DNA of 64,000 nt from Salipiger abyssi (GTDB lineage: Bacteria; Pseudomonadota; Alphaproteobacteria; Rhodobacterales; Rhodobacteraceae). Within the stretch, counting starts at the first letter, position 1, and each line of letters opens with the position of its first letter. The stretch covers positions 2,542,001 through 2,606,000 of the forward strand of contig NZ_CP015093.1 in NCBI RefSeq assembly GCF_001975705.1, written 5' to 3'. A model generated the notes under the pieces. It had not been told where the DNA came from, did not search any database, and saw only the letters and a program-made list of their open reading frames with translations. Shown here in pieces: positions 18,874 through 26,117 of this stretch. Made by a program: the position numbers and the translations under genes.

Positions 18874-19022
18874 GGCGGTGTCTGCTGCGGCGAAAGTGAC
18901 CATGCGGAACCATGCAAAAGATGCATTTCGCATTTGCAGCATCGTGGGGTGTGCTGCGCCGCAGCAAGGGCTATGTCACCCGGCAAGGGGAGGATACGGA
19001 GCAATACCGAAAGGCCAACCCG

Positions 19023-19181
19023 ATGCAAAATCAACCCGAATCCAAAATCGCCGCGCAGGAAGCGCTTGCCGTTCTTGAGCAGGCCTATGCCTATTACCAG
19101 CCCGAGCCGGTGCTGGTGCATACTGCCGTGCGCGAGATCGAAGAAGACACCGACGGCTTTGCCTATTACCGCGCGGCCTGA
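19023..19181 (+). CDS. Small acidic protein of unknown function
   Basis: A 52-residue protein, MQNQPESKIAAQEALAVLEQ onward, rich in Ala, Glu and Tyr, with one probable helix and a Tyr-rich centre (QAYAYYQPEPV). An upstream in-frame ATG at 18912 gives an N-terminus unlike the rest, so the ATG at 19023 was preferred. The GC3-rich pattern of the short frame supports coding. No family is recognised; it lies between the RTX gene and a small zinc-ribbon-like membrane protein. Confidence 0.55.
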   Translation: MQNQPESKIAAQEALAVLEQAYAYYQPEPVLVHTAVREIEEDTDGFAYYRAA

Positions 19182-19253
19182 GCCGCTGGACCCGCCGGCG
19201 CGGCGGGCTAGTCTACGCGTCATGAGAGCAGATATCCCGAAACGGAGCCGGCA

Positions 19254-19454
19254 ATGATCTTTGCTGTCGGCTTCGTTGCCTTTTTCATCGGTCTGATGAT
19301 CTACAACGCCCGGCATCGTGGCCGGCGCCAGTGCCGCTGGCGCGCTTATCGGCAGGGCGAGGGCTCCACGCGCTGGACCTGCGTTCATTGCGGCGCCCGG
19401 GTCGAGGGCGAGGCGGGAAAACCGCCGACGGTGTGCCTGCGCGACCACAGCTGA
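19254..19454 (+). CDS. Small membrane protein with zinc-ribbon-like Cys pair
   Basis: A 66-residue protein. It has one N-terminal transmembrane segment (IFAVGFVAFFIGLMIYNAR), a basic stretch (RHRGRRQCRWRAYRQ), then WTCVHCGARVE and a late VCLRDH. The CxxC plus two other cysteines suggest a small metal-binding ribbon facing the cytoplasm. GAAACGGAGCCGGCA before the ATG gives a weak GGAG site. Function is unknown. Confidence 0.6.
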   Translation: MIFAVGFVAFFIGLMIYNARHRGRRQCRWRAYRQGEGSTRWTCVHCGARVEGEAGKPPTVCLRDHS

Positions 19455-19560
19455 GCGGCCCGGAAAATTTTTGCGATTCTCGCGAAATTTCCCCCTTGAT
19501 CGAATCCGGCTCTGGCCTCATATGCCCGCTCAAGACGCCAACGCACGCGCCTCTGTCGAG

Positions 19561-19666
19561 GTGGGCAATTCCACACCCACGCGGTTACGTAGCGACGGTA
19601 ACGTCTCCCTTGGAACTGAGCGGTCTGTGCCGGGAAACCGGAATGGCCGGGTCTGATTGGAGATGA
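19561..19666 (+). ncRNA. Candidate structured leader of the decarboxylase gene (speF-like position)
   Basis: Three hairpins can be drawn before the decarboxylase. GTGGG/CCCAC pair at 19561-19565/19576-19580. GTTAC/GTAAC pair at 19584-19588/19598-19602. CCGG-GAAA-CCGG, a GNRA-type tetraloop, lies at 19630-19641. The ribosome binding site GGAG is at 19659-19662. Alphaproteobacterial ornithine decarboxylase genes are known to carry a conserved leader named the speF motif; whether this leader belongs to it needs a covariance search. The rest of the gap 19455-19560 shows nothing clear. Confidence 0.4.
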
Positions 19667-19669
19667 CCA

Positions 19670-20878
19670 ATGAACGCATACGTGACCGGGCTCGCTGCCC
19701 GTCAATCCACCGTCTTTGCCCCCCAATTCGCCGAAGCTGCCCCCGAGCAGCACCTGTCGCGTGCCGAGGCCTATATCCGCGCGCATGATTTCGCGCGTCC
19801 GACCCTGGTGATCGACACCCAGGCGGTGGCCCGTCAATACGCCGCGCTGGCGCAGGGGCTGGGCCGTGCCCGCATCCACTATGCGGTCAAAGCCAACCCG
19901 GCACCGGAAATCCTGCGCCTGCTGGCCCGTCTTGGCTCGAACTTCGATGCCGCCTCGCGCACCGAGATCGCCATGTGCCTCGCCGCCGGCGCCACGGCCG
20001 ACCGCATTTCCTTTGGCAACACCGTCAAGAAAGTGTCCGACATCGCCTGGGCGCATGCGCAGGGCGTGAGCCTTTTTGCCGCCGATGCCGAGGAAGAGCT
20101 GGAAAAGCTGGCCGAGCACGCGCCGGGCGCCCGCGTCTATATCCGCGTGATCGTTGAGAACTGCGAAGCCGACTGGCCGCTGACCCGCAAGTTCGGTTGC
20201 GCTCGCGACAAGGCGCTGGAACTGATTGCGATGTCGAAGGCGCTGGGGCTCGACCCGGTGGGTCTGTCCTTCCATGTCGGCTCGCAGACCCGCAGCGCGC
20301 AGATGTGGGCGCCGGTTCTGGATCAGGTCGCGGCCATCTGGCGCGCCGCTGGCGAGGCCGGTCATGAGCTGTCGCTACTCAACATCGGCGGCGGTTTCCC
20401 GGCCTTCTATGGCGAGGCGATCGAGGCGCCGATGAACTATGCCGCCGACGTGATGGGGCTGGTGCATGAGCGCTTTGGCGACGTCGCCGAGATCATGGCG
20501 GAGCCGGGCCGGGGCCTGGTCGCCGAGGCCGGCGCGATTGCCGCCGAAGTGCTTCTGGTGTCGAAAAAATCCGACAACGACCTGCACCGCTGGGTCTATC
20601 TCGACATCGGCAAGTTCTCGGGCCTTGCCGAAACCATGGAAGAGGCGATCCGCTACCAGTTCCTGACCGACCGCGACGGCGACGATCTCGGCGCCTGCAT
20701 CCTTGCCGGCCCGTCCTGCGACAGCGCCGATGTGCTTTACGAAAAGCGCCCGGTCGAGCTGCCGCTGGGTCTGAAAGCCGGCGACCGCATCATCATCCGC
20801 TGCTGCGGCGCCTATACCTCGACCTACGCTTCGGTCGGTTTCAACGGCTTCCCGCCGCTGGATGTCGTGGCGATCTGA
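19670..20878 (+). CDS. Type III PLP-dependent ornithine/lysine decarboxylase
   Basis: An alanine-racemase-fold decarboxylase of 402 residues that makes putrescine from ornithine (or cadaverine from lysine). The PLP lysine is in IHYAVKANPAPEIL (about residue 71). HVGSQ (about 201), the phosphate-binding GGGFP (about 241) and EPGRG (about 279) follow, and the catalytic cysteine region is GPSCDSADVLY (about 350). The N-terminal 40 residues before the barrel are longer than in some homologues. The choice between ornithine and lysine cannot be made by eye. It stands alone, with a structured leader before it and a terminator after it. The ATG at 19670 follows TTGGAGATGACCA. Confidence 0.9.
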   Translation: MNAYVTGLAARQSTVFAPQFAEAAPEQHLSRAEAYIRAHDFARPTLVIDTQAVARQYAALAQGLGRARIHYAVKANPAPEILRLLARLGSNFDAASRTEIAMCLAAGATADRISFGNTVKKVSDIAWAHAQGVSLFAADAEEELEKLAEHAPGARVYIRVIVENCEADWPLTRKFGCARDKALELIAMSKALGLDPVGLSFHVGSQTRSAQMWAPVLDQVAAIWRAAGEAGHELSLLNIGGGFPAFYGEAIEAPMNYAADVMGLVHERFGDVAEIMAEPGRGLVAEAGAIAAEVLLVSKKSDNDLHRWVYLDIGKFSGLAETMEEAIRYQFLTDRDGDDLGACILAGPSCDSADVLYEKRPVELPLGLKAGDRIIIRCCGAYTSTYASVGFNGFPPLDVVAI

Positions 20879-20902
20879 GGTCTAACGCATTCCTCACGGA
20901 CC

Positions 20903-20935
20903 AAAGGCCGGCCCCCATCGGGGTCGGCCTTTTTT
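20903..20935 (+). terminator. Rho-independent terminator after the decarboxylase
   Basis: AAAGGCCGGCCCC pairs with GGGGTCGGCCTTT around CATC (one G-U pair), followed by TTTTT. It lies 25 bases after the decarboxylase stop codon. Confidence 0.9.
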
Positions 20936-20968
20936 CGTCTTTGAACATCAATCCCCGCACCCTTGGCA

Positions 20969-21143
20969 CGGAATCAAGCCGAAGGCGCCGGGCCCAGCGG
21001 CGGCCCGTTCGGGCGGGCTGCCGCTTTGGTGGCGCAAGCGCATAGCTGAGAGGTCCTTCGGATCTGGCGGCGATAAACTAAGGGATTCCACGCGTGCTGC
21101 GTCAGCCCACGGGCCGCAGCTGGGCCCGGCTTTCGTTGCGCCT
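20969..21143. repeat. 175-bp dispersed repeat with inverted ends, copy A
   Basis: Matches 48677-48851 in the same orientation and with the same length. The first 63 bases are nearly identical and the end (CCCACGGGCC...GGGCCCGGCTT) is also shared; the middle has diverged. The ends are inverted repeats: 20987-21007 pairs with 21110-21130 at all but one or two positions. A minus-strand frame at 20948-21175 lies over it and looks like an artefact of the repeat. It fills most of the gap between the terminator and the Liv operon. Confidence 0.85.
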
Positions 21144-21302
21144 ATGCGACCGTTGGCAAGTCGTAGGGGGCGCAATCTCTACATCGTGCCACCGAGCCAC
21201 AGCCCAACCGCATGGACATCCCCGGCAATTCCGGTAACCGTAGCGCCGTCGCCGGGCGCAGATCCGGCAGGGGATACCAGGGATAAGACAGGGAGTTCCG
21301 CA

Positions 21303-22439
21303 ATGTCCGTGAAAACGCTTCTCGCCGCCGCGAGCCTGGTGGCGATGGCCGCCACCGCGCAGGCCGAGGTCAAGGTCGGTCTGATCACCACGCTTTCGGG
21401 CGGCGGCGCGAGCCTCGGGATCGACACGCGCGACGGGTTCCTGCTGGCGATGGACGCGGCGGGGCGCGACGATGTGGAGGTGATCGTCGAGGACGACCAG
21501 CGCAAGCCGGACGTTGCCGTGCAGATCGCCGACAAGATGATCCAGTCCGACAAGGTCGACATCCTGACCGGCATCGTCTGGTCGAACCTCGCCATGGCCG
21601 TGGTGCCCGCCGCCACCGCGCAGGGCAAATTCTACCTCTCGACCAATGCCGCCCCCGCGCAACTCGCCGGCAAGGGCTGCAACCCGAATTACTTCTCGGT
21701 CTCCTATCAGAACGACAACCTGCACGAGGCCGCCGGCGCCTATGCCAAATCCGAAGGCTACACCAAGCCCTTCATCATGGCGCCCAACTATCCCGCCGGC
21801 CATGACAGCCTGAACGGGTTCAAGCGCTTCTACGGCGGCGAGCTGGCGGGCGAGGTCTTTACCCAGCTCGGCCAGACCGATTACGCCGCCGAGCTGGCGC
21901 AGATCCGGGCCAGCGGTGCCGACAGCATCTTTTTCTTCCTGCCCGGCGGCATGGGGATCTCCTTCCTCAAGCAATATGCCGACAGCGGCATCGAGCTGCC
22001 GGTGATGGGCCCGGCCTTCTCCTTCGATCAGGCGATCCTTCAGGCGGTGGGCGACGCGGCACTCGGCGTCAAGAACGGCTCCAACTGGTCCAAGGATCTC
22101 GACGTGCCGGCCAACGCCACCTTCGTCAGCGCGTTCGAGGAGAAATACGGCCGGCTGCCCTCGCTCTACGCCGCCTATGGCTATGACACCGCGAACCTGA
22201 TGCTCTCGGCGCTGGACGAGGCCGAGCCCTCGGATGCCGATGGCTTCCGCGCGGCGCTGAAGGCCGCCGATTTCGACAGCGTGCGCGGCAAGTTCTCCTT
22301 CGATACCAACAATCACCCGGTCCAGGACATCTATATCCGCGAGGTGATCAAGGAGGGCGACATCTACACCAACAAGATCGTCGCCACCGCGATCGAGGAC
22401 CGGTCGAGCGCCTATGTCGCCGATTGTGCGATGCAGTAA
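21303..22439 (+). CDS. ABC transporter substrate-binding protein, Leu/Ile/Val-receptor type
   Basis: A 378-residue periplasmic binding protein. The signal peptide MSVKTLLAAASLVAMAATAQ ends at AQA-EVKVGL. The type I periplasmic-binding fold begins KVGLITTLSGGGASLG and continues with VEDDQRKPDVAVQIADKMI, matching the LivJ/peripla_BP_6 family. The ligand could be a branched-chain amino acid, an amide, or another small organic compound; the binding residues cannot be assigned by eye. The frame is open to 21144, but that part lies in non-coding sequence. It heads a five-gene transporter operon. Confidence 0.9.
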   Translation: MSVKTLLAAASLVAMAATAQAEVKVGLITTLSGGGASLGIDTRDGFLLAMDAAGRDDVEVIVEDDQRKPDVAVQIADKMIQSDKVDILTGIVWSNLAMAVVPAATAQGKFYLSTNAAPAQLAGKGCNPNYFSVSYQNDNLHEAAGAYAKSEGYTKPFIMAPNYPAGHDSLNGFKRFYGGELAGEVFTQLGQTDYAAELAQIRASGADSIFFFLPGGMGISFLKQYADSGIELPVMGPAFSFDQAILQAVGDAALGVKNGSNWSKDLDVPANATFVSAFEEKYGRLPSLYAAYGYDTANLMLSALDEAEPSDADGFRAALKAADFDSVRGKFSFDTNNHPVQDIYIREVIKEGDIYTNKIVATAIEDRSSAYVADCAMQ

Positions 22440-22487
22440 ACCCGGCAGGGGCCGCCTCCGCGGCCCCGCCCGAGACGAGCGCCTGCA

Positions 22488-23408
22488 ATGTCCCCGATCC
22501 TGCTTGCTGAACAGGTCCTGAACGGCCTGCAATCCGGTGTCATGCTGTTTCTCATGGCCGCCGGGCTGACGCTGATTTTCGGCGTCATGGGGCTGATCAA
22601 CCTCGCGCACGGTTCACTTTACATGGTGGGGGCCTTTGCCGCCGCCACGGTCGCGGGGCTCACTGGCTCCTTCCTGCTGGCGCTGGTCGCGGCGCTGGCT
22701 GCCGCCGCAGCCGCAGGCGCGCTGGTCGAGCTGCTGGTGATCCGCAGGCTGTATGCCAAGGACCATCTCGACCAGGTGCTGGCCACTTTCGCGCTGATCC
22801 TGATCTTTTCCGAAGGCACGCGCTGGCTTTTCGGCTCCTTCCCGCTCTATCTCGACATCCCCGAGGCGCTCTCGGGCACCGTGACCCTGCCCGGTGGCAT
22901 CGCCTATCCCGCCTATCGGCTGGCGCTGATCGGGGTGGGGATCGCCGTGGCGCTGGGGCTCTGGTGGCTGAACGCCCGCACCCGGCTCGGCATCCGTATC
23001 CGCGCCGGCGAGAACGACCGCGAGATGATCGCGGCGCTGGGGGTGGATATCGGCAAGCTCTACACGCTGGTCTTTGCGCTCGGCGCGGCGCTGGCAGGGC
23101 TGGCGGGCGCGCTGGTGGGGGCGGTCCAGTCGGTGCAGGTCGGCATGGGCGAGCCGGTGCTGATCCTCGCCTTCGTGGTGATCGTGATCGGCGGCATCGG
23201 CTCGATCAAGGGCGCGCTGATCGGCGCGCTGCTGGTGGGGCTCACCGATACGCTGGGCGGCGTGCTGCTGCCCGAGCTCTTCAAGCTCTTCACCGATCCG
23301 GCCAGCGCCGCCGCCAGCGGTTCGGCCTTTGCCTCCATGGCGATCTATATCCTGATGGCGGCGGTGCTGATCTGGCGGCCCACCGGATTGTTCGGGGCGC
23401 GGGCATGA
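22488..23408 (+). CDS. Branched-chain amino acid-type ABC permease, LivH-like
   Basis: The first of two permeases of the Liv-type importer, 306 residues with about eight hydrophobic segments. It has the LivH pattern GLTLIFGVMGLINLAHGSLY near the N-terminus, and the loop GLWWLNARTRLGIRIRAGEN followed by ALGVDIGKLYTLVFALGAAL, which contacts the ATPase. It follows the binding-protein gene by 48 bases and overlaps the second permease by 4 bases (ATGA). Confidence 0.92.
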   Translation: MSPILLAEQVLNGLQSGVMLFLMAAGLTLIFGVMGLINLAHGSLYMVGAFAAATVAGLTGSFLLALVAALAAAAAAGALVELLVIRRLYAKDHLDQVLATFALILIFSEGTRWLFGSFPLYLDIPEALSGTVTLPGGIAYPAYRLALIGVGIAVALGLWWLNARTRLGIRIRAGENDREMIAALGVDIGKLYTLVFALGAALAGLAGALVGAVQSVQVGMGEPVLILAFVVIVIGGIGSIKGALIGALLVGLTDTLGGVLLPELFKLFTDPASAAASGSAFASMAIYILMAAVLIWRPTGLFGARA

Positions 23409-24385
23409 GCCGGGAGGGCTGGCTCAACGCCGCGCTGCTCTTGGCGCTGGTGGTCGTGCCGGGCTGGGCGCTCTGGGCGGACGAGCCCTTTACCATCACG
23501 CTGGCCACCCGCGCGGTGATCTTTGCGCTGGCGGCGGTGGGGCTGAACATCGCGCTGGGGATGGGCGGGCTGGTGAGCCTTGGCCATGCGGTGTTTTTCG
23601 GCATCGGCGGCTATGCGATGGGGATCCTTGCGAGCCATGCGCAGACCTATACCGCGCTGATGGAGTGGCCCTTTGTGATCGAGGGCACAAAATCCATGCC
23701 GGTGATCTGGCTTGTCGCGGTGGCGGCCTCTTCCTGCGCTGCGCTTGTCATCGGGTTGTTGAGTCTGCGCACCTCAGGGGTCTATTTCATCATGATCACG
23801 CTGGCCTTTGGTCAGATGATGTATTTCTTTGCGATCTCCTGGCCCGCCTATGGCGGCGAGGATGGGCTGTCGATCTATGTGCGCAACGGCTTTCCCGGTC
23901 TGAACACGCTGGTTCCGATCCAGTTCTACGGGATCTGCCTCGCCTGGCTCTGCATCGCGCTCTTGTTTTACGCCCGGTTGATGCGTTCGCCCTTCGGGCT
24001 GGCGCTGAACGCGGCGCGGCAGGTGCCGGCGCGGGTGCGGGCGGTGGGGCTCGACCCGAGGCGGCTGCAACTGGTGGCGCTGGTGATCTCGGGCGGGATC
24101 ACCGGGCTTGCCGGGGCGCTCTTTGCCGATCTCAACCGCTTTGTGAGCCCCTCCATGCTGAGCTGGCAGATGTCCGGCGAGATCATGGTGTTCGTCATCA
24201 TCGGCGGCGTGGCGCGGCTCTTCGGCCCGGTGGCGGGGGCGGGGTTTTACGTGCTGCTGGAGCATCTTCTGGGTGGGGTCAGCGAGTTCTGGCAGATCTT
24301 CCTCGGGCTTTTCCTGCTGGCCGTGGTGCTCTTCGGCAAGGGCGGTCTGGTGGGGATGATCGCGGGGAGGCGGCGCGATGGCTGA
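23405..24385 (+). CDS. Branched-chain amino acid-type ABC permease, LivM-like
   Basis: The second permease, 326 residues. The family signature GLNIALGMGGLVSLGHAVFF (about residues 44-63) and the ATPase-coupling loop SPFGLALNAARQVPARVRAV, followed by GLDPRRLQL, are clear. The start ATG overlaps the LivH-like stop (ATGA), which is why the longer frame from 22964 was rejected. Its end overlaps the next ATPase gene by 8 bases. Confidence 0.92.
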   Translation: MSREGWLNAALLLALVVVPGWALWADEPFTITLATRAVIFALAAVGLNIALGMGGLVSLGHAVFFGIGGYAMGILASHAQTYTALMEWPFVIEGTKSMPVIWLVAVAASSCAALVIGLLSLRTSGVYFIMITLAFGQMMYFFAISWPAYGGEDGLSIYVRNGFPGLNTLVPIQFYGICLAWLCIALLFYARLMRSPFGLALNAARQVPARVRAVGLDPRRLQLVALVISGGITGLAGALFADLNRFVSPSMLSWQMSGEIMVFVIIGGVARLFGPVAGAGFYVLLEHLLGGVSEFWQIFLGLFLLAVVLFGKGGLVGMIAGRRRDG

Positions 24386-25127
24386 GCCGGTTCTGGCCAC
24401 CCATGGGCTAAGCAAGTCCTTCGGTGCGCTTCAGGCGAGCGACGGGATTTCCATCGACCTGCGCCCGGGCGAGATCCACGCCATCATCGGCCCGAACGGC
24501 GCGGGGAAATCCACGCTGATCGCGCAGATCTGCGGCGCGCTGGTCCCCGATGCCGGGCGGGTCGAGTTCCTCGGGCGCGACGTGACACGCGCGAGCACCG
24601 AGGCGCGGGCGGCGCGCGGGCTGGCGCGGACCTTCCAGACCTCGGCGCTGGCGATGGAGGATACGGTTCTGCAAAACGCGCTGCTCGGCGCGCTGGGGGC
24701 CAGCGGGCGGCCATGGCGGTTCCTTGCGCGGGCGGATCGGGATGCGAGCCTGCGCACCCGTGCCGAGGCGGCGCTGGAGGCGGTGGGGCTCGCCGATCTG
24801 GCGGAGCTGCGCACCGCCGAGCTGAGCCATGGCCAGCGCCGGCAGCTTGAGGTGGCGGTCGCGTTGACGCTGGAGCCCAAGGCCTTTGTCATGGACGAGC
24901 CGATGGCGGGGCTGGGGCAGGAGGGGTCCAAACGTCTGACCGGCTTTCTCGACGGGCTGCGGGCGCAGGCGCCGATCCTGCTGGTGGAGCACGACATGGA
25001 CGCGGTCTTTGCGCTGGCCGACCGGATCAGCGTGCTGGTCTATGGAAAGGTAATTGCCACCGGCAGCGTCGAGGAGATCCGCCGCGATCCTCAGGTGCGC
25101 GACGCTTATCTGGGAGAAGAGGCATGA
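24378..25127 (+). CDS. ABC transporter ATP-binding protein, LivG-like
   Basis: A cytoplasmic ATPase of 249 residues. Walker A is IIGPNGAGKST (about residues 36-46), the signature LSHGQRRQLEVAVAL, Walker B AFVMDEPMAG, and the switch His in LLVEHDMDAVFALADRI, which is typical of LivG rather than LivF. The start lies inside the end of the LivM-like gene and the stop overlaps the next start by 4 bases, so the operon is tightly coupled. Confidence 0.92.
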   Translation: MAEPVLATHGLSKSFGALQASDGISIDLRPGEIHAIIGPNGAGKSTLIAQICGALVPDAGRVEFLGRDVTRASTEARAARGLARTFQTSALAMEDTVLQNALLGALGASGRPWRFLARADRDASLRTRAEAALEAVGLADLAELRTAELSHGQRRQLEVAVALTLEPKAFVMDEPMAGLGQEGSKRLTGFLDGLRAQAPILLVEHDMDAVFALADRISVLVYGKVIATGSVEEIRRDPQVRDAYLGEEA

Positions 25128-25810
25128 GCCTCCTGTCGCTGCACCGGGTCACCGCGTCCTACGGCGCGAGTCAGGCGCTTTTCGGCGTCGATCTGGAGAT
25201 CGCGCCGGGGCAGGCGGTGGCGATGATGGGCCGCAACGGCATGGGCAAGACCACCACCGTGCACTGCATCTGCCGGATGCTGCCGGCGCAGGGGACGCTG
25301 GTCTTTGACGGCCACGACCTGAGCCGCCTGCCGAGCCATCGCGCCGCGCGGCTGGGCATCGGGCTGGTGCCCGAGGGGCGGCGCTGTTTCCGCGACCTGA
25401 CGGTGAGCGAAAACCTCATCGCCGCCGCGCGCACCGGCCATTGGGATGCGGCACGGGTGGAGGCGCTGTTTCCGCGTCTGGGCGAGCGGCGGCGCCAGCG
25501 CGCCGCCTCGCTCTCGGGGGGCGAGCAGCAGATGCTGGCCATCGGGCGGGCGCTGATGACCAATCCGCGCCTGCTGATCCTCGACGAGGCGACCGAGGGG
25601 CTGGCGCCCACCGTGCGGCAGGAGATCTGGGCCGCCATCGCGGCGCTCAAGGCCGAGAGCGGCATGGCGATGCTGGTGATCGACAAATCGCTGAAGGAGC
25701 TGCGCGGCGCCTGCGACCGGGCGGTGATCCTCGAACGCGGGCGCAGTGTCTGGAGCGGCGCCATGGCGGATCTCAGCGCCGAGATCGGCGAGACCTATCT
25801 CGGGTTGTAG
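25124..25810 (+). CDS. ABC transporter ATP-binding protein, LivF-like
   Basis: The second ATPase, 228 residues. Walker A is MMGRNGMGKTT (about residues 31-41), followed by VPEGRRCFRDLTVSENLI, typical of LivF, the signature SLSGGEQQMLAIGRAL, and Walker B LLILDEATEGLAP. The switch position reads VIDKSLKEL, with Lys where most ATPases carry His; LivF-type proteins vary here, so this may or may not matter. It is the last gene of the operon. Confidence 0.9.
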   Translation: MSLLSLHRVTASYGASQALFGVDLEIAPGQAVAMMGRNGMGKTTTVHCICRMLPAQGTLVFDGHDLSRLPSHRAARLGIGLVPEGRRCFRDLTVSENLIAAARTGHWDAARVEALFPRLGERRRQRAASLSGGEQQMLAIGRALMTNPRLLILDEATEGLAPTVRQEIWAAIAALKAESGMAMLVIDKSLKELRGACDRAVILERGRSVWSGAMADLSAEIGETYLGL

Positions 25811-25982
25811 GCCGCCGTCGCCGTAAAGCGATTCGCCCGGTGTCAAAGGTGCAGACGGATACAAATTCGGGGCTTTTGCGTCTTTGTCGCCGCTTTCGCG
25901 CCGGGGCCACTTTGGCCGGCGGTTGGCCCACAAAGCTAACGCTTTGTCTTCTAAGTGTTCTTTCCCGCACAGGCGGTCACCT

Positions 25983-26009
25983 TATGTGTTTCCAACTTGG
26001 AAACGCATA
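25983..26009. promoter_or_regulatory. 27-bp near-perfect palindrome upstream of the LamG-like/PIG-L gene
   Basis: TATG-T-GTTTCCAA-C-TTGGAAAC-G-CATA: a dyad centred on base 25996 with one mismatched pair. It lies 109 bases before the start at 26118 in a 307-base gap that otherwise shows only AGGAG at the ribosome binding site. The 17-bp core (25988-26004) is perfect. It reads like an operator for a dimeric repressor, but the factor is unknown. Confidence 0.5.
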
Positions 26010-26117
26010 GTTTTCGGCAAGTTTTTGCCGCATTTCCTCTAAAGTCGCGCCACCGCAGTCCGACCGGCGGACAGGTGCGTGCCTGCGCGCTCTGTTCCCG
26101 GCGTAACAGGAGCCGCC

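Noticed and set aside
19481..19515. TTGATCGAATCC, looking like part of a tRNA T-arm
   Set aside because: No matching acceptor or anticodon stems on either side.
20948..21175. A 75-codon minus-strand frame in the gap before the Liv operon
   Set aside because: It lies over the 175-bp repeat, and copy B at 48677-48851 does not appear to keep the frame.
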